Positions 1 to 11,697 of a DNA stretch of 64,000 nucleotides are shown here, piece after piece. Under the pieces are notes generated by a model. That model saw nothing but the letters and a program-made list of their open reading frames with translations, was not told the DNA's origin and searched no databases. A program made the position numbers and the translations under genes. The number at the start of each line of letters is the position of its first letter. The stretch's first letter is position 1. The stretch comes from Thamnaconus septentrionalis (Eukaryota > Chordata > Actinopteri > Tetraodontiformes > Monacanthidae), in contig CM020503.1 of the NCBI GenBank assembly GCA_009823395.1, positions 1,573,001 to 1,637,000 on the forward strand. The letters are read 5' to 3'.

Positions 1-1583
1 CACTTTTTCTTAATAGTTCTTCATTAAGTTCAAAAAGACCTCAAAGGTGTCCAGAAAAATATAGATTTCATGTATTTTCAAGAATTTTTAACTTCTTAAC
101 ATATTGTCCATACATATGGAGTACCGTCAAGCTTTCTCTCACACATTGTTTGTTGTTGAGTCAGTTCTGGCTGGAGATAATAAAGCCTCTGTTGCGGTCG
201 GCTCTTGACTCGGCGCCGGACAGAAACAATTAACAGAGGGTGGGAACATGGGGCCCCTTGGTAGTTTGTTTGCTACGTTTCAGTGGGTACCAAACACAGC
301 AATACAATTTAGCAGCCAAGGAATAGCTCTGATACACGGGCAGCTGTTTGAGGTTTTGTGAGCAATTGTTGAGTCGGGGCTTCTGGCAGACCTGATCAGG
401 TTACTGTTTGAAGAGAAGTCTGACTCCTGCTGGGCTGGATCATCTTTTAATTTGGCTGGATTAATTGCTGTCAGAGAAGTTAAACAAACCGCCGCTGTGT
501 GGGATTTGGCGAGGCATGCTTTTGAAATCAGATGTCATTTGGAAGGGGGTGGTGACCTCACGGTGTGTGTGGTAACAACCATCCCTGGCTGTCTGAAAAG
601 AATGACTCACGCTGCGCAGGATGAATAATGCATTGTCACCTTTGTCATGTTTAACCTGTAGCAACTTTAATTATTGATCAGGGCAGAGCCGCGGCCTTGT
701 TGTGTGGGCGGAGACTAAACAGGAAGGGCTTTCGACACCAACACGGAGGAAAAGTCAACAAGTGCATGCACATGTTTGAATTTCAAAGTCCAGAGAGTTG
801 TTGTTTGACCTGTTTTTGACGACACAACGTTATGGGGTTACTGATAGACACCTGTGCTGTGTATCTGGGGCTGAATATCTCCGTGTTCTTTTTCAATTGT
901 TATAGGTTCCTGCCTAAAAGACTGCAAGTCTTAGTTAGCAGCAACATTATCACTATTCTGATGTACTATATGTCAATCTCAATGGTTTGCTTTTCCATTC
1001 CAGAGACACTGATATAATTGCAGGTGAATCGAGACTGTCCTTTACCTTGAGTTTAGGCAGAGGTGACAGAAATGTAATTCCATATGTAAGCGGATAGGCA
1101 ACCTGAGGTTGAGTTTCTCAGTAAACCGCAGAAGTCTGTACCTGGTCAGAACTCTGATGTAAAAATAGATGGGCTGGTTTCTAAAAGGAGGTCAATGAAC
1201 AAGTGCCAAAAAAAATCTGCATTCTATAATTTGGCCAGCAGGGGCCGCCAAAGCTGGTTGCAAAAAAAAGATAATGACTGGCTCTTACTATGGAAAGGAG
1301 CCCTTAAATTCACATTGTTACAATCTAGGTAAAATGTGTAAAATTCAGCAAATACACTTGTCTAATGTACAATTTTGAGTAAAAAAAAAAGACATAAAGT
1401 CAATACAGGGTGATGACACCTGGCGTCCTACTCTTTTGCTTGCGAGAAACTAAATAAGTTTGCTGACAACCCCATTTTATCAACGTCTGCGGCAAAATGC
1501 TTCTGCAGAACAACAGGATACAGGATTAAATAATACTGTATGCGATTTGTTGAGATCCTCTTGTTCTTGCTTGTGTCCTGCAG
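1..1583 (+). other. ush1g: ush1g intron 1 (3' part) and window edge
   Basis: No exon is readable here. The first coding exon of ush1g, which should carry the start codon and first ankyrin repeat, is not found, so it must lie to the left of the window. The acceptor closing this intron is the cctgcag at 1577-1583. Short ORFs at 832-1017 and elsewhere show no family resemblance. Unique, non-repetitive stretches such as 150-720 could include conserved regulatory DNA, but that is only a guess. A CTCF-like core with one mismatch is at 1235-1248. Confidence 0.6.
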
Positions 1584-3419
1584 TGGTGATCCTGACAAGT
1601 GTGACATCTGGGGCAACACGCCGCTCCACCTGGCTGCAGCCAATGGCCACCACAGCTGCATCTCCTTCCTGGTGGCCTTCGGTGCCAACGTGTGGTGTCT
1701 GGACAATGACTACCACACGCCGCTGGACATGGCGGCCACCAAGGGACACATGGAGAGTGTCCGCTACCTGGACTCCGTCGCTGCCAAGCAGATCACCCTC
1801 AACCCGAAGCTGGTTGGCAAGCTCAAAGACCGGGCGATCCGTGCTGCTGAGCGCCGGATCGAGGAGTGCGAGAAGCTGCAGAAGAAGCACCGCGAGCGGA
1901 TGGAGAAAAAGTTCATGAAGGAGTCGGCTGCGATGGACAACCTGGATGCCATGAGCTTCTCCAGCTACACCAGCGGCAGCACGCTGAGCCGCAAGTTCAA
2001 CACCGTCACGTCCAATTTGCCTTTCTCACAGGTGGTCACCACTGGGGCTAGAAGTCTGTGATAACTCACTGTTTTTCACTTGGCTTGGAGGGGATTGAAA
2101 ACGATGTGCCCACACCTCTGTTTTTATTTGGTTTCTTTAGCTACATAGTACATACATAATTACGTCAAAGTTTCACATTTTTACATGAGAATTTTCACCT
2201 TTTTACACAAACGATCACATTACGTCTTAATAGTCAAAGGCTGATGATAATGAATCAAAACTAAATGAAATACCTCCATACTAGACCCTCTTTTAACTTG
2301 TCTCAAACTGAACTGGCATCTGTCCCATTGACCTCCTGCTACTTCCCCACGGCTCAAAATGTCGATTCACCACGGGCAAGATTTATTCTTCCTATGGTAT
2401 AACCTCATGTATTTCAAAATACTCCTTAAAAAGTTTGTGGCTATCTATGATCACCATGCAGAGCACCAGCTATGAAATAACAGCATGTAAAAGCCAAACC
2501 CAGAGGTGAACTCGGTCTCAATTTCAGTGCTTATGACTGGTCCAAAAGACCTCTCCATTTTTCCTGAGATATTTTACTGCTCAATGTGTCCTTGTTCTCT
2601 CAGGCCACTCTGCATTCCACGAGCAAAGGTAAAGCCAAGATCCAGAAGAAGCTGGAGAAGAAGAAGCAGGTCGATGGAACGTTCAAGATCTACGAGGATG
2701 GGAGGAAAAGTGTACGCTCGCTGTCAGGGCTGCAGCTTAGCAACGACGTCATGTTCCTCAAACAGGGCACGTATGCCAACCCCAGGGAGAAGTCACGTCT
2801 CAACATCCGCGACATGTTCCACCAGGACAACGACAACGATGGTGACACCATCTCCCGTGCCATGAGTGACCCGGGACTCTACGAGATCGCGTATTCAGAG
2901 ATCAGCGCCGATTCGGGACGCGATTCTCTGTTCAACAGACCTGGACTGGGCACCATGGTGTTCAGGAGGAACTACATGACCCGTGGCATGTTTGGTCCTC
3001 AGGATGAGGGGAGCGTAGCAGGGAGTGAACCTGCGGGACGGGCCCCTAACGTCCGTCTCCGTGGACGTCTGCCTCAGCAGTCGCCCAGCTTTGACCAGGA
3101 CAGTATTGGCAGTGCTTTGAGTCTCCAGGAGAGGAACTTTCAGGAGCTTCCCTGGGAAGACGATGATGTAGCTCTGGATGAGGACTTGGAGCCAGAGAGC
3201 AGTCCGCTGGAGACCTTTCTGGCCTGTCAAGGCCTCAGTGAGTTCATGCAGATTTTCAGAAGGGAAAAGATTGACCTACAGGCTCTGCTGCTTTGTTCGG
3301 ATAAGGACCTCAGCAGTATTCACATCCCGCTGGGTCCCCGCAAGAAACTTCAGGATGCCTGCAAGAGACGCTTAGATATCCTGGAAGAGCCAGTCACCAT
3401 TGAAGACACTGAACTATGA
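1584..3419 (+). CDS. ush1g: SANS, Usher syndrome 1G scaffold protein (partial, last two coding exons)
   Basis: Two exons are visible, 1584-2031 and 2604-3419, joined at a phase-0 intron. The first base of 1584 completes a glycine codon from the missing upstream exon. The encoded ~420 residues start inside the ankyrin array (motifs [13 protein letters not shown] and [12 protein letters not shown]). A basic linker follows ([20 protein letters not shown]), then the central region with the family signature [13 protein letters not shown], and a SAM domain from about [15 protein letters not shown] to KRRLDIL. The C-terminus is EDTEL, a class I PDZ ligand that in the family binds harmonin (USH1C). 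SANS is a scaffold in hair-cell stereocilia and photoreceptors that assembles Usher type 1 proteins. Length and motif order fit a full SANS of ~475 residues. fads6 lies downstream on the same strand, as in mammals. Identification is very secure; only the exact exon edges are inferred. Confidence 0.95.
2032..2603 (+). other. ush1g: ush1g intron between SFSSYTS-rich region and ATLHSTSK exon
   Basis: Donor gtggtc follows the CAG (Gln) codon at 2029-2031. The acceptor is ctctcag at 2597-2603. The intron is 572 bp and phase 0, and contains stop codons in the reading frame shortly after the donor. No repeats or ORFs are recognised inside. Confidence 0.8.
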
Positions 3420-3465
3420 AGGTCTGCACAGAAAAAAAAAAAAAAAAATCAAAATTTTATTTTGA

Positions 3466-3471
3466 AATAAA
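3466..3471 (+). promoter_or_regulatory. ush1g: candidate poly(A) signal for ush1g
   Basis: AATAAA lies 47 bp after the stop codon, just beyond an A-rich run (3432-3448). Further AATAAA hexamers at 3888-3893 and about 4107-4112 would give a longer 3' UTR. Which one is used cannot be told from sequence. Confidence 0.4.
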
Positions 3472-4278
3472 ATATTGTACATCTGCCACTTTCAACGATG
3501 CTAAAAAAAATTCTGTTTTTATCCATTTTTATCTTGAGCAAAGATTGATTGTAAATATCTTGTTAGCCTTAATACTGATTATTTTAGTGGAGAAGCCACA
3601 AAAACTGTAATTCAGCCTGTAAGTGACACCATCTAGTTGTGAATTGTCATGCATGAATACAGTAGATCATCACCCTGTTTGCATACTTTTTAAAAAAAAA
3701 AAATTTGGATTCTTTTACTAACCGGACCTGTGTTTTAGTCTATCAGTAAAGATTTTCAGTTTTATTTTTTTTTAATAACATATTAGAGTTTTTTTTTTTT
3801 TTTTTTTTTAAACTAACACCCAAAGATGTTTTGCATCTACAATGGACCTAAACAGTAAGGACAACAGTGAGGCCTGAGAAATAATTCAATAAAAGATGAA
3901 CGAGGAATGTTTTGCCTCATTAACCTCAAAACTACGTGTCAAGTTCTTGTTTGTGTCTTCCTGTTGGTTCCATCATCTGTCATCTCTGCAACATGTATCG
4001 GCTGTCCTCTCTGGTTCTCCAACACTTTCTAAGCCAACAGTGACTCACTTTTATTCGTCTTGGCATGCATGTAAATAGCTGCACGTAGAATGCAAATACT
4101 GTTAACAATAAAACAACCGGGCGACTCGGTGAGGGTGTACTAGGGTGAGCTTGATCTCAGGTTGCTGCGAGGCCTATTTGGTTTCACTGGGGTTTTGCTC
4201 GCCTCTGCTCCTGACAGCAGACTGCAGCAGGTTGTGCTGGTGAAGATTCTGCATTTTACCTGAATGGTCTTTATTAAT

Positions 4279-4360
4279 CCTACCTTTGCCCTAGGACAGC
4301 TGGGATAGGCTGTACCTGACCCCTGTAGTGCTGAGCTCAGGAAGAAGCGGGTATCATTAA
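4279..4360 (+). repeat. SINE/L2-like 3' tail fragment, diverged
   Basis: It contains the recurring teleost block cctttgccctaggacagctg, followed by a ggataggct element and an aagcgggtat end. The same block recurs near 7520, 11650, 37080 and elsewhere in this window. Only the tail part is left, without a clear target-site duplication. Confidence 0.65.
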
Positions 4361-4573
4361 AAACAGTGTGGGGGAATCACGCTGTTTGGCTGTTTTTTTG
4401 TCTTCTCACTTGTCTCGTGTTTTTACGAGTTTAAAAGGCCCAGTGTGTAAAATTTGGCTTGATTTATGATTTTATATTGGTAAAAGCTTAACATACTGCC
4501 CATAAATACATTAATAAAAGTGTATACTCGCAGTACAATGAACATAATTTGGTTTTCCTACCCTTAGAATGGT

Positions 4574-4577
<4 letters not shown>

Positions 4578-4606
<29 letters not shown>
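4578..4606. repeat. (AT)n microsatellite
   Basis: About 14 uninterrupted AT units lie between unique sequences. Confidence 0.95.
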
Positions 4607-4608
<2 letters not shown>

Positions 4609-5014
4609 AATATACATAGAGCAAGGGTCTTGCTCCTAGTTAGCTGACATCTTGCACTGCCACTTTTAAAGGAATTTAAGGTAAGGTAAGCCCGCCTGAC
4701 AATGCCCTAAAAACTGTCAGGTGGACTTCCTTAAAAAAAATCTTACACACCTGACCTTTAATGCCTCGTTACGTGGCTCCTTCCAAGTAAAAAGATGATA
4801 AACTGGGGTTTCAAGGGTCGTGGGAGGATGAAAGCGGAGCTGTCGGACGGCCTGGCGCTCTAAGGGCCCATAATGTTCACTCCTGGACACTCACTGGCTA
4901 CCTGCTGAGTAAAAGATACACACCCTGCGAATGGTTGGCAGGCCTGACCTCCATCCCAAGACACTGGCCTGCCTCCAGAGCAAAGAGCAGGGCTGACATT
5001 AGATCCCCCCTCCC

Positions 5015-5016
<2 letters not shown>

Positions 5017-5064
<48 letters not shown>
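5017..5064. repeat. (CA)n microsatellite
   Basis: 24 uninterrupted CA units preceded by a C-rich stretch, about 0.5 kb upstream of the fads6 start codon. Confidence 0.97.
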
Positions 5065-5065
<1 letters not shown>

Positions 5066-5259
5066 CCATAAACAACCAATTGGGGCACATTCTTGCATCC
5101 CCCCCCCCTCCTCTTCCTCTAGCCCCGAACCTTTCCCCCAGTGGAGAGTCTGTCTGTCACGTGACTCCAGCGCTCCTTCCTCCCTCTCTTTTCCCAGGAC
5201 ATGTGCCAAGGTTAGTGGGGTGGGAGGTGGGGGGCTGGGGAGGAGCTATGCCTCGGCTA

Positions 5260-5260
<1 letters not shown>

Positions 5261-5290
<30 letters not shown>

Positions 5291-5398
5291 GGGGGCTACG
5301 TCACGGACATCTTCAGGCATTAAATTCAGCTGCTGCTGCTGAGTTGCATCCATCAGGAGTCTGCTGACAGCGGTGTGTGTGTGTGTGTGTGTGTGTGT
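5261..5398. repeat. two (GT)n tracts upstream of fads6
   Basis: GT runs occupy 5261-5290 (one interruption) and 5373-5398. They are separated by about 80 bp that includes a short CTG run. Alternating purine-pyrimidine DNA of this kind can adopt Z-DNA under negative supercoiling. Confidence 0.95.
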
Positions 5399-5399
5399 T

Positions 5400-5573
5400 G
5401 CGGGGTGCAGTGCGCTGTAGAGGAGGAAGAAGGGGCGGGGCGGTCCACAGGAAAGTGGGCCGGGCCTCCCTGATAATGCATCTCGTCCACAAAAGACTTT
5501 GACCCCGCCGGTAGGCTTGAGTGGCGTGGGAGCATCTAAGCATCTAGCGCCTCGCGGGAGAGGAGAGGAGGAC
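5400..5573 (+). promoter_or_regulatory. fads6: putative fads6 promoter / 5' UTR
   Basis: GC-rich sequence with overlapping GC boxes (ggggcggggcgg, 5432-5443) lies 131 bp before the start codon. No TATA box is seen. This fits a TATA-less, SP1-type promoter. The transcription start is not determined. Confidence 0.45.
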
Positions 5574-8500
5574 ATGCAGCGGAGGAGCGGGAGGTGCGCG
5601 GCGGAGGACGAGTCGGCCTGCGGCGGAGAGGAGCCGAGCCCCGCGGAGGAGATGGACGGATACCGCGGCAGGAGCGGCGGGGAGAGCGGGAAGGAGGAGG
5701 CGGAGAAGGAGTCGATGATGATGGAGCTGACGAGACTCGTGCAGAAGACGGTGAAGGAGAGCGGCTGGTGGGAGAGGAGGGGGATCGACTGCAGCATCCT
5801 GTTTGCGGCGTTCCTCTGCCTGCCGCCCGGTAAGCACGCAGGCGCGCGCGCGTAAAAGCACACACACAAAAGAAGGCGCCATGCACCTTGAGGTGTTGAG
5901 GTTGCAACATAAACCTATGCAGGGGCAGGCTTTTGTGGAATTGATAAACACTCTTTTCAACTAACGCTTGGAATAGCAGTTAATTTGCAGCTTAATAAAG
6001 TTATGATAAAATCCACAGTCATCCAACTTTTCTTGCCACAGTTTCATTGAAACACAATTAATGTGTGTTTTTTTTTAAAATAATGATACATAGAATTTAA
6101 CTTATAATACAATGCAATGTGTGCAAGTTCCAGAGGGAAGGGAAGAGTAAATTTGTCAAAAGGTTGCTTCAAAAAAAAAATCAGACAAACTATTTTGCCA
6201 TAATTAAAGGTCAAATATGACCTCTGTTACTTTATTTGTTTATAATTAACATGGTTAACTCAGTGCAACGGAACATCTGAAACTTGATCACTTCCATGAG
6301 GCACAAGTGGCACTTTCAGTCCTAAACTGTTGTCGTATGTGTTCAACATGCCCCCTGCACCCTGCTTATCTGGGTCACTGGTGGTCGGTGCCTGACCTCA
6401 ATTAAGGCAAATGTATCACCATTGTTGGTGTCACAGACCAGCATTTAAAAATTAAAATCAAATAAAACATATATCCCTCCTGATACACGTGGAATGCAAC
6501 ATCAGATAAGGGACAGGACAATGCATGAGTAAATTGCAGATCATCTCCAAATTAGCTGCTTCAAACTAAGTGTGTGTGAGCGGTACAGCTTTCGGAAGGT
6601 GGAAAACATGTGGCAAAACGTTCAAAGATAAGAAAGATAAGATAATAGTAAGAAGGTAATAGTTCAACGTCATCACAAGACGGCCATGCAGCTCTAAGTG
6701 GAAGCTGCATTTATGAGGTAAATATACAGTATGTGAATTTAGGATTCAGAGTGCAGAAGATGTAAACACAGACGCTGGGATGTAATGAGATAGACAAGTG
6801 ACGACCGGGTGTCAGAAGAACAGCGACGTCCGGCTCAAGATAAAGTTTCCTAAACTTGATACCCCCACAAGATAATGTTTGGAGCACTGCAGCAGCAATA
6901 CCATGGAAACCCTGAGATCAGGTGGTCCAGGAGTCCAGCCCAGAGTCAAGAGGCTCAACTCTGAGGACGGATTATCATTACAATTCCCATATTTGGTCAA
7001 ATCCACATTAGTCTTGAAGCAGCACTTCTCCTAGTTAGTATCTGTCTGACCCCAAATCCTCAAAATGTTTGAAGATGCAGTAATAAACAATGTTGATTAA
7101 TTGTTTTAATGTTGCTTACCTAGACAAAGAAGTAGGAACTAGAACTTAAATGTTTAATGCCAAAAAATGTAAAATGTAAAAAGAAACCTCAAGAAAATCT
7201 ACATTTTTGGTCAACTAAGTACAACTTTGATTAAAAGTTTGATTGCAGATAAAATATCAGTACTACAGACTGAGGCATCTTTGAATGTCCACAGAATTGT
7301 GTTGTTTTAATACCAACCTCAACCTTTATAATATATAATAGATTGCATTTCCATTTTTTCCCATGGCAGCTTTGATTCCTGTAGCAATGGAGCCACAAGA
7401 GTATTTATGCAGTATACTGAGAACATCCGGCCCCAAAAAAATAAAAATAAAAATAAATAATCCAAACAAAATCAAATGTTATATGTTGTGGCCCTGCGAT
7501 GAACTGGCGACTTGTCCAGGGTGTACCCTGCCTTTGCCCTAAGACAGCTGGGATAGGCTCCAGCAGACCCCCGTGACCCTGAATAGGAATAAGCGGGTAT
7601 AGAAGATGAATGAATGAATGAATGAATATATGTTGTATTGTTTGAGCAAATATCTTTGTTTCTTCATCTTAACCGTCTGGAGTTCTTATCCTAAAATGTA
7701 ATTTGGTTTCTTGCAGCCTTCCTGCTGCTGGCCTCCTACCAGCTCCTGCCCTTTTTGGCTGGCGTGCTGCTGATGGGAGTAGCTCACGCCATCATCACTG
7801 TCAAAGGGACGCATCTGGCGAGCCACGGGGCCCTGAGCGAGTCACAGACATGGGCAAAGTTCTGGGCCGTCTTCTTCATTGAGGTGAGAGCAAATCAGCT
7901 CTATGACTCTGAAAAATACAGACATTTAATGAGATACTTAATTTAGTTGCTAATTAGCAAAGCTAGTAGAGAACTATCAGGCTCAGTGGTGCAGGCTGCT
8001 TGTTTGCACGGGTGTGGCCAAAGGAAGGACTCGGTGTGTTTAGCTCATTGCTACTACAGTATGTTGTCCTAAACTATGACTGGCCCTTAGTGTTGAAAAC
8101 AATTGTTTGATGGGCACAATGTCAGTGAGGTCTTCTGAAGTGTGGCCAATAACCCTGCACATACTCTGTCTGTGGGAGATTTGTTTGGCTTAAGAAAATG
8201 ACAACAGATGCCGCCTTCTGAACAGAGCTATCACTCTTTTGCATTGGCGATGCGAAGCTAAATGGCTAAATACTTAGATACACAGTTGAAAATGTTCAAA
8301 CAAAAATGGGGACATGGAGCATGCTGAGACCTCATGTTAATCTCTGGCCTGTAAGTAAAGGTAGATTCCCGACTGAATGGTGACCGCCCCTCTTGAACGC
8401 TTTGAACCCCAGTGAATCGTGTCTTGAATATTTTTCCCAAGAGTTCAGTGAACTTTTGAAAGTCACTGGCAGACGCTCAGCGAACAGAACATCAACATGA

Positions 8501-11280
8501 CCTCTGCCGCCAATGTTCCCTCCTCAAGTTCATCTAAACAACACTGGGGGAAAAACGGAGCCAATCAATACCGATATTGATCCAGCTGCTTGATTATTTT
8601 TATCGATTGTTATTTGGGTGTTTGTAAAAAAAACAAACAACACCAAACATGTCAACTACTGTATGAATACAATGAACCAAATGCAAAAAAACAAAAAAGT
8701 AAATTAAAACAAACAAACTCTGTTCGCCTGCTCAGATCTGCGGCTCCTTCTCTGCCCAAGCTGGCATCCAGGGCCACATCAAGATGCACCACGCCCACAC
8801 CAATGTTATTGGCCTGGGTGACTCCAGTGTGTGGAAGGTCCCCTTCCTGCCCCGGACCGTCTACCTTTTCATGGCTCCGCTGACCGTGCCTGTCATCACC
8901 CCGCTGGTCGCACTCGGTAGGCAGAGAGTCAACACCGCCCCAGAACTGGAATGTCTTCAACTGCTGCACATACCATTTTTCATTCTGTGTCTGCTTGTGC
9001 AGCTCATCTCAGAGGCCACTCCCTGCTGCTAGTGCTGCGCACCGTCCTGCTGGTCACACTGGGCCTGTACTCACAGTACTGGCTGCTGATCCACGTCTCA
9101 GGCTTCCAGTCGCTCCTCAGCACTCTGCTTTGCATGCTGGTGTGCCGGGCCATGTTCTCTGTGCCCTACATCCACGTCAACATCTTCCAGGTAAATATAC
9201 CTGAGTAGGGAAGCACCAAGAAGCGTAGTCATTTTAAATTATATGCTCAGAATTCATTCAGTGAAAAGGAATTTTTCACTCAGTGTTATTAACTTTATTA
9301 ATTTCAGAACTGACACGCATGCATACATTTTGTAAGATCCGCAGAGGAGCCTGATGCATGTTAAAATATAATGGAGAATCACACGTAATAAACTGTCGTC
9401 TTTATCGCCACCCAGTGGTTGTCTGCAATATAGCACACTAGCTCTTAGTTTCTTTGCAAGGATGGAGTTGGACCAAAGTCACTTTTAGTTCACAGGACAA
9501 ATGGTCTTCTTATCATTTCAAGTAGTGCTTGTTACTTCCTACCTCGCCGATAAAGAAAATAATCAAATATTGATTCAAACAGTCGCATCCCACAGGTAGC
9601 AGATAGCGGAAGACGGAATTGCACCTAACCCAACTCTCCCGCTTTGGTTTACGGAACCAAACATTTTTGAGTCTTTTTCTTCTTCTGAGTTAGCAAACAG
9701 TCCAGATCACACTTAAAAGTGCATTACTTCCCTCTACAGGTTAGCCAAAATACAGCTTGCCCTCTGCCACATTTCCTCACCCTTTTTTAGATAATGACTC
9801 TAAAAAAAATAATCTTTATGAGTTCACCTACATAGTATGGAAAAATGGCAGCAAGTCTGAAATGGCTTTTACTGAGAACCAGCTCCACATTCCAGGGAGC
9901 CGGAACAACTCATGGCTCATTTCTAACTCCAGCTCTTTGTGTATTGTTCTGATCAAAGTGTGTGAAGCTGCATTTTTGTGAGGTGGGTTCTTGATGTGAA
10001 GAAGTCTGGCAGTGAGGGCCGTTTGTTCTTGCTGGGCGGTCCACTGGGGAACCCGCCGGTCTGCTGGAGCTGAGCTGCTGTTGTTGGTCAGCAGCAGCCT
10101 GCCTGCTTTCCTTGACTTGACTTGAAATGTCATGTGGTGAGAACCACCTGTGCTCCCTCCCCTTTTTTGACTCTGATTAGTTGAGAATCTCCAGGACATC
10201 TTGATGTTACTAACCAGATTTGTTGGTGTGGGACCCATTACTACATTTTCTAATCGGTCAAAATAATTTTGATCACTAAGTTGTTTGTGTTTTCAATCCT
10301 TGCACTGATGCATGTTGCTTCAAGCAGGTCAGAATGTGTTTATGTCTTCAACAAGTTTGCATTTAATTTAGACTTGATTAAACTGGATTCAACTGTTACA
10401 ATAGCATCCTGATCAATGTTAAATAGCTTTTTTACTTCAAGAACTTCTGTCCTTTCTGAGGCCAAATAGGCAATATCAAAGTCTGCACTGTGACACAGCT
10501 GAAAACTTCCGTTTTGACTGAGCCTTTGCCAATATTTTCGGAGTTTGTTTGCGTCAGACTTTTTAGTAAACACACCCGTGTGTGCTTGGCAGCATATTGG
10601 CATGGACATGTTTTCCCCGACGCGTCGACCAAAGAGGATCCACCAGATGACGCACGGTGTCCTGAACCTGCCCCGGAACCTCCTTCTGGACTGGATGTTT
10701 GGGCACTCACTGATAAACTGCCATGTGGAGCATCATCTCTTCCCCTTCCTCTCCGACCACATGTGTTTAAAGGTGGGAGAATCGTTTTAATGTTTTGTTT
10801 GCACTTTGTGTTGAGCCACATTTTTTCTGCAGTGGAGAAAACATTAGTTCCTCTAATGCTAATGCTATTTTTACCTGAAACATTCTAACTGTGAAATATG
10901 TCACATTCACTTCTAGACCAAATCCAAGGGTGCACATACAAAACCATTATATTTGCATACATCATTCTTTACTATTTATTTTCCATATTTATGTAAATTG
11001 AGGTAAATCTCCTTAATGCAATTTCAATCAAGATAAAACTATATTTAATCCATGCATTCAACTAAAGAACTGTTTATTCACAGTCATGTTTTCCTTACGA
11101 AATACAATGTCGCTCTGTTCCTTGCTGCAGGTGAAGCCTGTTGTGTCTCAGTTTCTCAAGGAGAAGAAGCTCCCATACCATGAGGACGCCTACCTGTCCC
11201 GACTCCGCCTCTTTTTCCACAGATACCAGGAGCTGATGGTTTTTGCCCCGCCAATCACAGAGCTTGTAGGGGTCCAGTGA
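5574..11280 (+). CDS. fads6: fatty acid desaturase 6 (membrane desaturase-like)
   Basis: Six coding exons: 5574-5829, 7717-7883, 8736-8916, 9003-9190, 10593-10772, 11131-11280. They give 1122 nt and 373 residues, close to mammalian FADS6. All junctions are GT-AG and keep frame. Histidine boxes are HLASH (118-122), HIKMHHAH (155-162) and HVEHH followed by LFP (308-312). This is the H-x3-H / HxxHH pattern of di-iron integral-membrane desaturases. Hydrophobic segments lie around 86-112, 175-200 and 208-245. The predicted role is fatty-acyl desaturation in the ER; the substrate of FADS6 is not firmly established. The start is the first ATG of an acidic N-terminus; ATGs at 5652 and 5718-5726 are alternatives. 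At exon 4 an acceptor at 9002 is preferred, but one at 9014 would drop four residues in frame. The neighbour ush1g supports the assignment. Confidence 0.93.
5830..7716 (+). other. fads6: fads6 intron 1
   Basis: A 1.9 kb AT-rich phase-1 intron with donor gtaagc and acceptor ttgcag. It contains one SINE-tail insertion (7490-7626). No other gene is seen. Confidence 0.75.
7480..7636 (+). mobile_element. 5'-truncated SINE/L2-like tail with target-site duplication
   Basis: The 137-bp element (7490-7626) runs from the ggcgacttgtccagggtgta block through gggataggctccagcagacc to a (GAAT)n tail. It is flanked by 10-bp direct repeats tatatgttgt at 7480-7489 and 7627-7636. Tail-first insertion with a direct repeat fits LINE-driven retrotransposition on the plus strand. 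Confidence 0.75.
9191..10592 (+). other. fads6: fads6 intron 4
   Basis: 1.4 kb, phase 0, donor gtaaat and acceptor ttggcag. Nothing coding is recognised. Open frames at 9757-9981 and 9828-10238 have no family features. Confidence 0.7.
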
Positions 11281-11431
11281 CCAACGTTCAGACTGTTTTT
11301 TCTCTTCAGGAGCTTCACTGCTCATTGTGTTCAACATCTGGACAGGACCTAACATGAGAAATGGGTTTTTAATCAATGGCATATTAACCTGTGATGGTAA
11401 GAGCTAAAGTAATTTCAGTCTTCAATGGCGG

Positions 11432-11437
11432 AATAAA
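11432..11437 (+). promoter_or_regulatory. fads6: candidate poly(A) signal for fads6
   Basis: First AATAAA after the stop codon, 152 bp downstream. Confidence 0.45.
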
Positions 11438-11599
11438 TATCATAGTGTTTTAGAATCATTAAATCAAGAACTTAACAAGGTGCCTGATTGCATTTAAAGG
11501 ATGTAGTAAATTTACATTTAAACCAACATGTAGCACTGACCTAGAGCCAGTTTCATCAGGAAGACGCTGCAGGACGAGTATGACTGGATTCATAAACAA

Positions 11600-11697
11600 T
11601 GTTACCAAACTATTCATTCATTCATTCATCTTCTATACCCGCTTATTCCTATTCAGGGTCACGGGGGTCTGCTGGAGCCTATTCTGTTACCAAACTA
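11600..11697 (-). mobile_element. short SINE/L2-like tail insertion with 13-bp target-site duplication
   Basis: A 72-bp minus-strand fragment (11613-11684) has its (TGAA)n tail at the left end, then the block read as gggataggctccagcagacc in other copies. It is flanked by perfect 13-bp repeats tgttaccaaacta at 11600-11612 and 11685-11697. Confidence 0.8.

Larger units (their letters stand above)
3420..5573. other. ush1g-fads6 intergenic region and UTRs
   Basis: This 2.15 kb holds the ush1g 3' UTR with three possible poly(A) signals, T-rich runs, an L2-like SINE tail (4279-4360), an (AT)n tract (4578-4606), and three CA/GT microsatellites before fads6. Open frames crossing the CA/GT repeats (4860-5367, both strands) are low-complexity artefacts. 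Confidence 0.6.

Noticed and set aside
1480..1890. 136-codon minus-strand frame opposite ush1g
   Set aside because: It is a shadow of the well-conserved plus-strand ankyrin exon.
4860..5910. Several long overlapping open frames upstream of and over fads6 exon 1, on both strands
   Set aside because: They run through CA/GT repeats and low-complexity GC-rich DNA and overlap the real fads6 exon; no family motif.
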